DNA of 64,000 nt. Origin: Apophysomyces variabilis (lineage: Eukaryota; Mucoromycota; Mucoromycetes; Mucorales; Mucoraceae). Position 1 is the stretch's first letter. Every line of letters starts with the position of its first letter. This document shows, in pieces, positions 25,243 through 37,867 of this stretch. The stretch lies in NCBI GenBank assembly GCA_002749535.1, contig MZZL01000376.1, forward strand, positions 1 to 64,000, in the 5' to 3' direction. The position numbers and the translations under genes are program-made. The notes under the pieces were generated by a model. The model was given only the letters and a program-made list of their open reading frames with translations. It did not search any database and was not told the DNA's origin.

Positions 25243-28224
25243 ATGCGCCTTATTCCACGCGAAATTGATAAATTATTACTTCATCAAGGTCTGACAACGC
25301 TAAATAAAAGCTTCAAATCCATTGTTAAGCTAATAGATACCTATATTAGTGGGCTATCTCGCACAAAAACGATTGGCACGTGGTGTTAAACTCAATCACA
25401 CTGAAGCAACGGCGCTCATAGCATCTCAAATTCTCGAGTTTATGCGTGATGGAATATATACTGTTGCACAGTTAATGGACCTTGGAAAACAAATGCTTGG
25501 TCGACGCCATGTTATGCCAGAAGCCCTTACTACAGTGGCTGAAGTTCAAATAGAAGGCACTTTCCCTGATGGCACGTATTTGGTCACCATTCACGATCCC
25601 ATTTGCACAGAAGACGGCAATCTCGAATTAGCACTGTACGGCAGTTTCCTGCCTATCCCAGATCCTGGTCGTTTCAAACCGTCTCCAGAAATAAGGGCAC
25701 CGGACGCCCCTGGGGCTATCATTCCCAAAAGCGGGGTCATCGAACTCAATCAAGGCCGCAAGAGAATGGCACTCACAGTCACCAATCAGGGCGACAGGCC
25801 TATCCAGGTAGGTTTTATCTGGCTTTGAATGGTGTCTTTGTGAACCAATGCGGCTTTTGCTCTTGATCAGGTAGGAAGCCATTTCCACTTTATTGAAGCC
25901 AATGCTGCTCTTCGTTTCAATCGTGCCCTTGCCTATGGCATGCGTTTGGATATTCCCGCAGGATCCGCAGTTCGCTTTGAACCTGGAGACTTCAAGACGG
26001 TCACTTTGGTGGAAATTGGTGGAAATAAAGTCATCTCTGGTGGAAACGGTCTGGCTTCAGGGCCGGTCGATATGGCCAGGTTACCGGGCATTATCCAAAG
26101 TTTGACCCGTTTAGGGTTTATGCACGACTCAGCTGCGCCTTTGTTACCTCATGAACCTTATAAGCTGGACAGATCTTATTATGTTGACCACTTTGGGCCA
26201 ACTACCGGAGATCTAGTTCGTTTGGGCGATACTGAACTTTGGGCACGTGTTGAAAAAGATTACACCGTCTATGGCGATGAATGCAAATTTGGTGGTGGCA
26301 AAGTGCTTAGAGAAGGAATGGGTCAATCCAATGGTCTTAGCGAGGAGTTTGTTTTAGATCTGGTGATCACGAATGCTCTTATTATCGACTATACGGGAAT
26401 TTACAAAGCTGATATTGGCATCAAGAATGGCATTATTGTTGGCATCGGCAAGGCAGGAAATCCGGATGTGATGGATGGTGTCACACCAGGCATGGTCGTG
26501 GGTGCATCGACTGAAGCACTAGCGGGCGAAGGCAAGATCTTCACAGCGGGGGCCATCGACACCCATGTACATTTCATCTGTCCACAATTGTGTTACGAAG
26601 TTGGTATTTTTACGGTTTTCACTTTGACTTTGTATTCACGCGTCAAACAGGCTTTAGCAAGCGGAATCACAACATTGATCGGAGGTGGTACCGGTCCCAA
26701 TACTGGAACCAATGCAACCACTTGTACACCTGGAAGTTACCACGTCGAAACAATGCTGAAAGCAACTGATGATATTCCATTGAATTTTGGCTTTACTGGC
26801 AAAGGTAACTGTGTCAACAAAGAAGCTTTGACAGAGTCTATCAAAGCCGGCTGTCTTGGTATGAAGTTGCATGAAGACTGGGGAACTACGCCTGCTGCAA
26901 TTGATGCCTGCATGCAAGTTTGTGACGAGCATGATGTACAAGTAAGTTCTTATTTTTCTTTCATCCCTTGAAACGAGAAGGGTTATGGACTAAATTATTC
27001 ACAGGTGACTATCCATACCGATACTTTAAATGAAGCTGGTTTTGTGGAGTCAACCATAGCTGCGTTTAAGGGAAGAACAATTCACACATACCACAGTGAA
27101 GGTGCTGGCGGAGGCCATGCTCCAGATAGTACGTGAACGTTGTTAACTTTGCTGTTATCATGCTGCTAAAGGATGGATCTAAAAACTAATCGTAGTTATC
27201 CGTGTCTGTGGCGAACCTAATGTACTGCCTTCGTCGACCAACCCAACTAGGCCGTTTACGACGAATACGCTGGATGAACATGTAGATATGTTGATGGTTT
27301 GTCACCATCTATCCAAAAATATCCCTGAAGATGTCGCTTTTGCCGAAAGTCGCATTCGTGCAGAGACTATTGCTGCTGAAGATGTCCTGCATGATATAGG
27401 CGCCATTAGTATGATCAGTTCGGTAAATGTGGGCTCGATCTAGCCGTATTACTACTAACGTACCATCTGCAGGATGCACTCGCTATGGGCCGTGTCGGTG
27501 AAGTAGTTCTCCGAACGTGGAAGACAGCAAGTAAGATGAAGCAACAGCGTAAGAAGCTACCCGAGGATGCAAATATGGATGGCGATAATTTCAGAATTAA
27601 ACGATATATTGCCAAATACACAATTAATCCGTAAGAAGAAATGACTATTGTTTTGAGCTCATGAAGTTAAATGTGACATTCGTTGTCAGTGCTATCGCTC
27701 ATGGTATCGGCCATCTGGTGGGGTCCATCGAAGTTGGCAAAGTGGCTGATCTTGTTGCATATACGCCTGCATTTTTCGGTTCAAAGCCTGAGCTTGTACT
27801 GAAAAGCGGCATTATTGTATGGGGTCAAATGGGTAAGTAACTATCTGTCATTGTCGGAACAATTTTTTGTTTACAGTTTTACATTATTTCTGTAGGAGAT
27901 TCCAATGGATCCATTCCTACGACTCAGCCTATTATCTCTAGACCAATGTATGGCAGCTACGCATCCAGCCTATCCAATACCTGTATGATCTTTGTGTCCC
28001 AATTGTCTATTACTTCCGGGACGATCGCCAAGTATGGTTTGCGAAAGCGTGTTGAAGCCGTCAAAGGATGCCGTTCTGTTAGTAAAATCGATATGAAACT
28101 GAATGATACCATGCCACAGATAGAGGTTGATCCGGAAACCTACAAAGTAACTGCGGATGGTGTGCAGTGTACTTGCGAGCCTGTGACATCATTACCATTA
28201 ACACAATCTGTATATTTATTCTGA
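25243..28224 (+). CDS. URE1: Urease (fused gamma-beta-alpha, nickel-dependent)
   Basis: Hydrolyses urea to ammonia and carbamate in the cytosol. The short first exon from ATG 25243 ([15 protein letters not shown]) joins [12 protein letters not shown] across an intron ending near 25348, giving the standard urease gamma N-terminus. The beta region has a VGSHFHF motif. The alpha region has THVHFICPQ (Ni ligands), MKLHEDWG (carbamylated Lys), VTIHTDT and [15 protein letters not shown] (Ni/substrate His), and MVCHHL with a downstream [13 protein letters not shown]sp. All key residues are present. About eight introns occur; that at 26600-26650 is 51 nt with no stop and would be read through if unspliced. 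The C-terminus reaches a normal length. Activity would require UreD/F/G-type accessory proteins, not encoded here. Confidence 0.96.
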
Positions 28225-28844
28225 TCTCTCTTTTGAGATCTTCTGTTATATAATAAGGTACGAATAGTCCATAGGAACTGCTATAAGCATGACATAAAGC
28301 GATATTTTAACCAAACGGGGACCGCATATCTTAAGGAAATGTTCGTTTTGATACAGCTCAAACACAACAGGTTTGATCAAACCAAGGTTTATATGCGTTG
28401 TCCAGAAAAATCCATAACCCATAGTTTATATCTAGTGGATATCTAGTTTAAGTTCTGTATCTATTACTGCTGTTTGAGAGGCATGGATATCGAACGTTAT
28501 GCGCTCAAGTTCCGAGCTGACCTCTAATGTACTAAAGAGTGGATTGTATGTAATGTGAAGGAATTATCCATGGAAGACAATGATACAATAGTTATACAGA
28601 GCTTCTTTTTCCTATTTTTATCGATCGGAAAGTCTTTTTGATCCATAGTCAGACCGATTCTTTACACGGTTAGCTGAGCGTTTCGGAAAAGGATCGACCA
28701 ACATTCAGACTCCTCTTTCCGTGGCACTGTGTCTCGGAGAATCAAGTGGCTGTTGCATCGGCTTATCGGAGTTACATCGCAATCATAAAAAAGAAAGGAT
28801 CTTTCGGTTCCAGGCCGATTCTTTGTTGTTTGTTTCTGCATATC
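28225..28844. other. Intergenic region after urease
   Basis: AT-rich spacer with no supported gene. It contains the urease 3' flank and the leader of the small gene starting at 28845. Confidence 0.5.
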
Positions 28845-29204
28845 ATGACGTCTCCTGTATCTCGTTTTACTGAGCATTTCGACGTCCTGCCACCGTTGCT
28901 GACTCCAGGCACACCAGAAACTCCCATTACACCAGCAACTGCAGGACCAGCTACACCTTCCAGCCCATTTTCGCCTCATTTCTATATGGATGATGCAAGT
29001 GACACTTATTTCAAGACAGTCGATCATGATGCATTGACCACATCCTCCTCCTGTGTATCTTTATCTTGTGATGAAACAAAGAAGCAATCGACACAACGCT
29101 TGCATAAACTCAAGAGACTTTTGTTTGGTGATAAAAAGCAAGAGACATTGCAATTGAGATTACCAGAACGAAAATTACAAGAGTCAAGCAACAAAATTCA
29201 ATAA
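28845..29204 (+). CDS. Small Pro/Thr-rich protein of unknown function
   Basis: Single-exon frame of 119 residues from ATG 28845. The first third has repeated T-P steps (LLTPGTPETPITPAT), the middle is acidic and Ser-rich, and the end is basic (RLHKLKRLLFGDKK). No signal peptide or membrane segment is seen. The composition suggests a disordered, possibly phosphorylated protein. The family is not recognised; support is the intact frame with an ATG in a plausible context and the flanking gene-free spacers. Confidence 0.5.
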   Translation: MTSPVSRFTEHFDVLPPLLTPGTPETPITPATAGPATPSSPFSPHFYMDDASDTYFKTVDHDALTTSSSCVSLSCDETKKQSTQRLHKLKRLLFGDKKQETLQLRLPERKLQESSNKIQ

Positions 29205-29971
29205 TTCTCCGTTATTCCGATATATCATTTCCTCGCAGCTCTCCTTCTTTTTAGTCTGTTCTTCTTATTGTACATAGACTTACATTATTTACCTATATAT
29301 CTTGCCCTGAATTCTTTTACTATTACCTGTCACTCCACTTATATCATATATATATATAAAGACCCGTTTCTTTTACAGCAGACGAGAAAGAGGCGATAGG
29401 GGGACCCAGGAAAAAAAGGGGAGAAGAGTTGGATTAATTTCATTCGCTCGCTTAAACTTTCTGTGCGAGTCAGGGCACCGACGCTATATCTATTTTTTAA
29501 AAATATACTTTTCTTTTGTTTCGGCGATGACTGGATGTGTTTGTGGTGGGATTGAAACAGACATTTGAAGCTGAAATGCGAGGGGTTCGTCCCACAAGAA
29601 TGTGACTGGTTATACGTGTAGTGGCTTTTGAAGGGGGGAGAAGGACAAATTCGGGTAAAAGGCATGGTTTTGTTCAAAAAAAAACAACAGAAAAAGTATA
29701 CCATAAAAAGACGGCAAAGAATAGGAAAGTAACAGTAGAAAAAAATACAACAAGTGAAATATAGGATTGAAACGTAATAACTAAGGTGTATTATTGCATT
29801 CAGAATAAAGAAAAAGAAAGAGCGATAAAGCAATAAAGTGACAGGTTTGGAAAGCCAAAGAAACTGAAAGAATTTTTTCACTTTTGGAAAGTGAGGAAAA
29901 AAATTTGAGGCGCTCCGTTGGCCTATTTTACTTTCTTCTCGTTCTTTCCTCTTTCTCGTTTAGAACTTACA
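29205..29971. other. Upstream region of Hsp110
   Basis: Gene-free. The last 60 bases before the Hsp110 ATG are strongly pyrimidine-rich. I looked for clean alternating GAA/TTC heat-shock elements and could not identify a convincing one by eye. Confidence 0.45.
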
Positions 29972-32604
29972 ATGTCGGTCGTGGTATGGACTCTGATTCA
30001 CAACACAATATAGTCTCCAGTTCAACAAACTTATTCACTTTTCGTTGCAGGGTTTTGATGTAGGCAATTTGCAAGCTGTTATCTCCGTTGCGAGAAACCG
30101 TGGTATCGACGTCATTTGCAACGAAGTTTCCAACCGTGCAACCCCGTAAGTCTACTCATCAAAACAATATACATTTCGCTCTGACATAAAGAAATACCGT
30201 CACTTTCAGATCGCTTGTCTCTTTCGGTTTCAAACAACGTTTCCTCGGTGAAGCTGCAAAGACTCAGGAGATCAGCAACTTCAAGAACACCGTTGGTTCC
30301 TTGAAGCGTTTGGCTGGCCGCACCTTCAATGACCCTGAAGTTCAAGAAACTGAAAGCGAGTTCTTGATGTGCCAACTTGCTGATGTCCAAGGCCAAGCTG
30401 GTGTCAAGGTAAACATAGAAAAAATGTTGAGAAGCGCAGGAGGAAAAAAAAAGGGAGAGAAAGAGAAAGACAGAGAGTGTATACATATATATATAGCGGG
30501 ATCCTCACGGTGCAAGTTGGTTCTGATGCTAAAATATGGATGAATTGATTGATTAGGTTAACTACCTCGGTGAAGAGCAACTTTTCTCAAACGTTCAGCT
30601 TATCGCCATGTATCTTGGCAAGTTGAAGGAAATTACCGCAAACGAGATCAAAGGACCCGTTTCGGACTGCGTCATCACTGTCCCTGGCTGGTTCACCGAA
30701 GTTCAGCGCCGCGCTGTTCTGGATGCTGCCGAAATCGCTGGTTTGAACTGTCTGCGTTTGGTCAACGATTTGACCGCCGCTGCTTTGGGTTATGGTATTA
30801 CCAAGCTTGATCTGCCGGAGGATAAGCCTCGCAACGTTGCTTTCGTTGATATTGGTCACTCCAGCTACTCCACTTCCATTGTCTCTTTCATTAAGGGCCA
30901 GTTGACTGTTCGTGGTACAGCCTATGACCAACATTTCGGTGGACGTGAATTCGATAAGGTCATCGTCGACAAACTGGCTGCTGAATTTAAGGAGAAGTAT
31001 AAGATTGATGTTCTCAGCAACAAGAAGGCCCTTCTCCGTCTTCGTGTGGCTGCCGAGCGCTGCAAGAAAGTTCTTTCCGCCAATCCTCAGGCTCCCGTTA
31101 ACATCGAATCCATCATGGAGGATCGCGATGTGTCCACTATTGTCAACCGCTCCGACTTTGAAGAGTGGGCCGCCCACTTGTTCACCCGCACTGAAGTCAC
31201 ACTGCAGAAGGCTTTGGATAACGCTGGTATGAAGGTTGAGGATATCGATGCTATCGAGATTGTGGGTGGTACCTCGCGTATCCCTGCCATCAAGACCACT
31301 ATTTCCAACTTCTTTGGTAAGGAGATCTCTACCACTCTTAACCAAGACGAGGCCGTCTCTCGTGGTGCTGCCCTTCAGTGCGCCATGTTGTCGCCCGTTT
31401 TCAAGGTCCGTGACTTCCGTGTCAACGATATCTGCAGCTACCCTATCAAGTTGCAATGGGCCCCCACCCCTGAAGAAGAAGAGACCGAGATTGTTGTATT
31501 CGACAATAACAACTCCATCCCCTCCACCAAGATCTTGACCTTCTACCGTCGTGAACCCTTCACTCTGGAGGCTGTGTATGCTCATCCTGAGCAACTGCCC
31601 CGCGGTATCAATCCCTGGATCGGCCAGTTCACTATCAAGAACGTTGAGGCTGTGAACGGTGAACCTGCCCAAGTCAAGGTTAAGGTCAGACTTAATATTC
31701 ACGGTATTATGTCCGTCGAGTCCGCCTACACTGTGGAACAAAAGGAGGTTGAGGAAGAAGTTACCAACAAGGACGGCGAAAAGGAGGTTAAGAAGACTAA
31801 GAAGCTGGTCAAGAAGGCCGACCTTCCCGTTGTTTCTGGCAACACTTCCATTTCTCGTGAATTGATCAACCAATACATTGAGAAGGAAAGCCAGATGGCT
31901 GCCAATGACAAGTTGATTGCCGCCACTGAGGCCGCCAAGAACTCCTTGGAAGAATATGGCTATGATATGCGTGATAAAGTCTTGGGTCCTTATGCTGAGT
32001 ACATTGATCCTTCCGTAAGTTTCTCTTTTTTTGTCTTCCGTTAGAATAGGTAGCTAATAATAACTTTTTATAGATTAAGAGCACATTCGCCGACGATCTT
32101 AATGCAGTTGTTGACTGGATCTACGATGAAGGTGACGATGCTCCTAAATCTGTCTATGTCGAGAAACTGGAAGCTCTTAAGAGGATCGGCAACCCCGTAG
32201 TGGAACGTTACCGTGAAGCCGAGGAACGTCCTCGCGCCGAACGTGCCCTTCGTGCTACCTTGGAGCGTTTGACTGCTGAAGCTTTGAGCAGCGATGAGAA
32301 GTACTCCCATATTCCTCCCCATGAAAAGCAGGATATTGTGGACCGCTGCGACCGCGCTCGTCGCTGGTTGGAGGAGCAGTTGGCTAAGCAAGCCAACATT
32401 CCCAAGCACGAGACTCCTGTTCTCTTTTCGCGCGATATTCTCAAGGAAGAAGAGGCCGTGGTGTTCTTCGCCAACCCTATCTTGAACAAGCCTAAGCCTG
32501 CTCCCAAGCCTGAACCTGAAACCGAAGCTGCTCCTGCTGCTGGCGCCGATACCCCAATGGAAGAGCAGCCCGCAGAAAAGAAGGATGACATGGACATCGA
32601 CTAA
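29972..32604 (+). CDS. SSE1: Hsp110/Sse1-type chaperone (Hsp70 nucleotide-exchange factor)
   Basis: Cytosolic Hsp110 that releases ADP from Hsp70 and holds unfolded clients. Exon 1 is tiny (MSVV, ATG 29972); exon 2 continues [20 protein letters not shown], the Hsp110 version of the ATPase phosphate-binding start. Further motifs are [45 protein letters not shown] and the ATPase motif [14 protein letters not shown], then a beta domain and a long charged insertion ([17 protein letters not shown]) typical of Hsp110 rather than Hsp70. The helical C-terminus ends with the acidic DDMDID tail, without the EEVD of cytosolic Hsp70. Four introns occur; the last is at about 32013-32073. Codon use is strongly biased, consistent with high expression. 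Confidence 0.96.
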
Positions 32605-33842
32605 ACGATAAACATATAGAAAGAGGTGGCCTTAAAAACGACGCATTTTTTTTAATCATACTATTTGTTTAAGTGAAGAAGAACGGATCACACACAGTCT
32701 GTACATAACAAAAGCCACATAAAATGAAAGCGGTTTGTTTGCAAAAATGAAAATTAAAAAGAGGAACTTGTTACATCTTTTTCTTTGATTTGTGAAGCGA
32801 CCGAAACAATATCTGAAAGTGTTGTATTGTTTTCATCTTCCATCAGTGTATCACGCATAGTAACGCCTAAAAAGACGGTGAAGCTGATGCGACACTTTGG
32901 TCTTATGACCGGATAGACAGATGCCACACGCCTAAAGTTGTAGAAGCAAGATAGATCTACAAACTGCGGTTGCTTTTTATGACGATTTGCAACGGATTCT
33001 TTCGGTCGCAGTCAAAAACACAAAAGTTCGGCAATACCAAGTTATCCATAGGCTTCGCTTAGTATGAAATTGATAGATACTGTGAAGTTATTATACAATT
33101 TCCTACATTAGTAAAGACAAGTCCATAACATAAACTTTTGTTTTTCAAAAGATTCTGAGCGAATCGATCAATATTCAAAACCGCATGGCTCCTGCTCGTT
33201 ATATATCCACACTAGACTAGCACTTATAGTCAACCAACGTATGCATCGATAATTTAACTGATGTAAAACTTTATCTTCTTTGTCAATGAAACATGTTTGT
33301 AGCAGATGCACGTAGACGTTCTAAAACTTGGCTATATTGATACCAGTGAATGATGTTTTAGGTATCCCACGCTAAACGGAGGCTCTTTTCCAGAAAGGTG
33401 TTTTCACTCTCCGCAACAGCGGCCTAGTGAGCGTAGTGTGATAGACAATGCAATTGCATGTCCTTAGGCGCATATTAATTCTTTTCCATGCGGTCGACCG
33501 AGTTTTATACCGGATCTTTTCGCACATTAGAACTTGAATAGTTGACTTTCCCCGATATACATGTACACAATGATCGTATGACCATGTCGTGCAACGTATT
33601 CTATAACCCTAAGAAGTTATTGAAAGGGAAGTAAAATGAGGTAACACGCATCTACGCTTTCCATTTCTTATGCTTCATGCAGCCTTCCGTTTTCTTACAT
33701 ATCGCTTATTTAAATGCATTCACGCAAAATTCGTAACAGGATATCTTTCAAAGCAGAAGGCCATTGAAGCCTTTATTTCAATGCAAACAGAAGAACAAAC
33801 TATATATGCTTGCCCCCAAAAAAAGGTGAGGGGATAATTAGC
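32605..33842. other. Convergent 3' spacer
   Basis: Lies between the 3' ends of Hsp110 (plus) and the minus-strand membrane protein. AT-rich with T-runs. No gene, RNA or repeat is supported. Confidence 0.5.
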
Positions 33843-34987
33843 CTATTGCGTCAGAAAAGGGCGTTTTTCTTCATCAGCGGGAGAAGCGACCTTCTTCTCT
33901 TCCCAGATAACTTCATTCACTGGCTTGGCATCTTCATGCACACTGACAGGCTCATAATCGCCGATGGTCACCAATTGACGTACGAAGTAAACGATGCTGA
34001 ACAAGACAGAAACAATCAGAGCGATAATGCCAAAGTGAACAGCATTGTTCTGGCTGTGCCACCATTGAAGGATAGGTTCAACCAAAAATGCGCCAGCGCA
34101 ACTTGTTGTTTGTTCATCCGATGCAAGGAGAGCATCTGTAAGGACATTTATTAAAATCAAAAGTTAATCGCGTCGTTTCATTCTTACCTTTAGTGGAGAT
34201 GGAATCAGGGAGTAAGAAACCTGTCATAGGATCGACAGCCCATCTGTAGGTTGTGCCATCTTCAAATACATCCAAGATTTGCTGACCAGCCTCAGTTTGA
34301 ACGACTTCCTTGCCATTAATTTCGGTGATTTTTTCTTGGACAGAGATACGGCGGAAAGTCATTCCGTCCTCGGTCTTTTGTTCATCCATAATGGCTGCTG
34401 TGACTTCAACTGTGGCTAAACCGACATCGAAGGTATCCTGAAGCAATGCTGCATCTTCTTCCGTAGTAACTGACAGTTTGTCGGGGTTGGCGGCAATTTG
34501 GGCTTCTACTTGAATGTTCGACACACCGATTTGGACTGGCACACCATTACAATGCAACTAGCATTTTTTTTCTTTCCTGTTAGTCATTTCCACATATATT
34601 ACGATAAAGGAGGAAAGGGGAGGGGAGGGGAAACGGAAAAGCTATCCACCTGATTTTCGATGACATCAAATGTAACTTGAACAGTCATCACACGTTCCGC
34701 CAGTAACGATCCATCATCGTCCATCAAATCATCAACGCGGGTTACTGTCACATAAAGATGTTCATCGCCTTTCCCATTGATTGGACGCTCAGATAAATCG
34801 ACTGAAGTAACCGATGAGTCCTTCAAAGGCGCAGCAGAAACTGTCCAAACTGTGTTATCAAAGAATGAGAATATGTCTCTCTCGAACGGAAGAAATACAA
34901 AGCGAAAGCCAGATTTCTTTTTTCTCTTTACTTGCCAACTGCTAAAAGAAGAAATGTTGTGTAAAGTGATGAAATGGACAACTTCAT
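33843..34987 (-). CDS. Secreted/ER type I membrane protein, unknown family
   Basis: ATG 34987 gives a signal peptide (MKLSISSLYTTFLLLAV) that joins VSAAPLKDSSVTSVDL only if a GC-AG intron (34841-34935, donor GCAAGT) is removed. The lumenal domain of about 250 residues includes VRVDDLMDDD-like acidic and beta-rich segments over three exons; an intron near 34560-34655 separates ENQ from LHCNGVPV. One membrane helix (FGIIALIVSVLFSIVYFV, near 34020-33970) precedes a short acidic/basic cytosolic tail ending at 33843. The topology (signal, one C-terminal helix) is clear. I do not recognise the family. Confidence 0.75.
34841..34935 (-). other. GC-AG intron in the signal-peptide exon
   Basis: No GT donor fits. 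The GCAAGT donor after codon 17 plus one base restores the frame into the mature protein, giving an uninterrupted signal peptide and small-residue cleavage region. GCAAGT is the usual donor of the minor GC-AG class. Confidence 0.65.
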
Positions 34988-37867
34988 TTTGAAATGAATG
35001 AAGAAGGAAAAAAGAGGTGCTGGGTTCTTGCAGGTTTTGGGAAACAAAATTTCTACCGGCTCTAGTAAGGCTCGCAACGTCATAAGAGGTTCTGATTGGC
35101 TGGCAGGAGGTGGTCGTCATGCGATTTTGCAGTGCAATTCACACACCCTTCGCCAGCACGTGGGTTTAGCGCAAAATGCTCGGTGAAAACGCATCTGTTT
35201 CAGAAAACAAATAAAATTAAGAGATTAAGACAGCACTTTATACTATAACTGACAAAGACTTTTTGCTTCATGAATGTTGGATTAAACAACGTTTGGATTG
35301 CCTAGATGAGTTCGAAAATAATAGGAGCTAAAATTAGAAATGGTTGATCTCACATCGGCATGGTGATCTACCAAAGAATTCCTTGGCGTTTATCTTTAGT
35401 CACCCTTAACTGGAAGATGTAGATAGAATAGACAGCAGCAGAAATCGCATCTCTAAGAGTACGATAAATCCTGTATGAAAGACTTACTTTTTCCAAAAGC
35501 TTTTATTACTAAGATAACCAATGGCTAAAATTGATTAGAAACCATACGAAAAACATTCTATATTTGAACATCTCAACATGACAAAACAGTACTGGATGGC
35601 AACACATGAACAGACTAACCATCCTTTTCTTTTTCTCCCATGGCGATCATATACTGCAAGGGATAACAAGTCATTTAGCTGTGGACATTAACTGCCAAAA
35701 CAGTTTCAAATTTTTCACTGGTGCCTGTGGCTGAAACAAATGCCGATATTTCAAGTCCACTGCCTGATTTGTTGGCTATGCAGATATTACATTCAATCCT
35801 TGCTCTATCTGCTGGAAGACGATCGTAATAAAGATATATATCATCCCCTATAAATTTAGAAATGACGGTCGATAAAATCTCCCATTAATTCTGTGAGACT
35901 GTCGGAGTCAGTATGAAAGTATGTATGCTGTGATCTTCTGCGATTTATTAATAGCGAATTTCTAAGAAATTTCTCGAAGCTATGCTGTTGCTAAAACAAA
36001 GACGATATCCTCAGAACAGCAGCGAAGGACAAAGAGGGAGGGGAGATGGGTCATACAGCCTTCCATAGTGACTCCTCTGGCCTAACAAGGAATAGTTGCA
36101 CATACAATGTTTCTATCATTTCGTGATTATAAGTTTAATATTGTATAAATTACAGATATCCTGTGTATCTAGTGTGCGATTAGGTAGAATTATCCATGAG
36201 GCAACCCTTGGATGCATTATCATGGGAGTCATTTTTATAGCATTCGTTCTTGTGATCCACGTAGGGAAAAAAAATTCTTGAGCGGCTGGCAAGAGAATGG
36301 CGTAGCCAAATAGCTTGATGCAAGTATCAAGTAGTACAATGGTGGGTGATGAAATTGCAAATGAATCTGTCGCAACTGGCTGGTCAAGTTAAACAGCTCT
36401 AGGTGTCTTGCCTTGATATCCTTCGAAAGATTCTTGCACTTTTTCCTAGCTTCCACGATGGATGTAGACTCGTATTGTTTTGGATCGGAAAACCTGCTCT
36501 GCTTGTGGTTGGTTCAACTTTGAGCTCTTCTTTGATGTCTAGGCGTATGGTGGAGTTGATCTATGGCGTTCATTGTTTGAGTTGAGGTAATCAATCTTTC
36601 GCATCACTACTGCTCAACAGACAGAACCAGACATTCTCTTAATATAACGTTAGAGGTGGAATAGATACTTGATGGTTAGACAGCTCAGGGTGAATATCTA
36701 CATTGACAAAATCAGAGGTGGAAGGGTCCCTTCCCTTATAAAACAGAAAAAAATTAAGTGCCTGGTAGGTCTGGCGAGCTTTAAAAAGTTGTTAGCTTTG
36801 TTGCTTTCACAGTTTCCTTTCAGTCTGACCTGGTGCTTTCTAGTTGCCAAAACTATTTGAGCAATATGAAGGCAAGAAACAGTCTTTCTTCGGTTGAAGA
36901 TCGGTAATTGTTTCATGTAGAAAAAAAAAAAAGAAAAGAATGAATTAAAACCAACTTTGTGCCTTTTACCTTTTGTTGATTGTCTCGTATCTTCGTCGGT
37001 TGGAATTAGCAAAAATACTTCAGTTGTTGATAATCATTAATAATTATTGAGAGGGCTCTTCCATCTTTTGAGAACAGAAGCACAGTCCCCTTCAGTGCAA
37101 GGAAAAAAAGGAAGAAGCAAGCTCTCTATTCATTGCAACTAATATTGCAAAAAAAAAAGAGTTTCCAGGTTGATAAATCACTTGTACAGACTGGCTGGTT
37201 CCCAAGCGCATGACCATGGACGGCCTCTTATCAACGGTGAGTGAAAGTCTGGTTCATCAACAAACACACAATTTCTTGAAAGTAGAGACCGGCAGCTTTT
37301 CGCTGACTAACGATATTGAAGCGCAGCTTAATAGTTCTTAGGACATCGCGCTTTAAAATGTACTTATTTGTCTGCTTCAACAAGATCGTGCACTTTCCCA
37401 AATATGCCTCTGAAAACCAGTAATAGAGATTTCAACCCTTCAAAATGTTTAGAGAGCTTTCCTTTTGCTTCCTTAAGAATAACTGATGGATTATGGCCAA
37501 ATAGCTTAATCGAAGAAGCCGAATCCTCAGGAAACAGGTTTTTGTTTGGCTCACGCTTAGGTCGCTTCGTTACTCTTCCAGAAATAACTATTCCAGGATC
37601 AGTGTCAGCAAACTTTATTGAATGAAGTCCAATAAATTGCTTAACTGTCTGAAGAAAACGAAGTGCGTGTCAGAAAAAAAAAATAGACTCCTCTAAACAG
37701 AAAGGTGGGTTCGTCTCAAAAAATCTTGCACTCTAAAAGGATATCACGATGAGGCCTTTTCAGGACAGTAAAGTAGGTAATATAGATGCAGAGGTGTACA
37801 AATACACTGCCCTTTTCATCAGGGTAAATCCGTAATAGCCAATCTCTTTGTAGGTTAGAATAGCTGT
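34988..37867. other. Intergenic region with transposase debris
   Basis: No intact gene. Minus-strand pieces are seen at 37180-37280 (DDE_3-like), 37370-37652 (86 open codons behind a good 3' splice site, including a DTDPGIV stretch of unknown family) and 36390-36500 (lysine-rich open frame). They lie in changing frames with stops between them, as expected of decayed mobile DNA. Confidence 0.45.
37180..37280 (-). pseudogene. DDE_3 (Tc1/mariner-type) transposase fragment
   Basis: The short minus-strand frame reads NCVFVDEPDFHSPLIRGR with PWS following, the pattern around the first catalytic Asp of DDE_3 transposases (CVFVDExxF...RxRxWS). It ends at a stop after about 33 codons, and no second or third catalytic motif follows nearby. 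A remnant only. Confidence 0.5.

Noticed and set aside
29339..29881. 180-residue minus-strand ORF, Phe/Leu-rich
   Set aside because: Low-complexity product of an AT-rich upstream region of Hsp110; no signal, domain or splicing support.
30587..31873. 428-residue minus-strand ORF
   Set aside because: Antisense shadow of Hsp110; the long frame arises from that gene's biased codon use.
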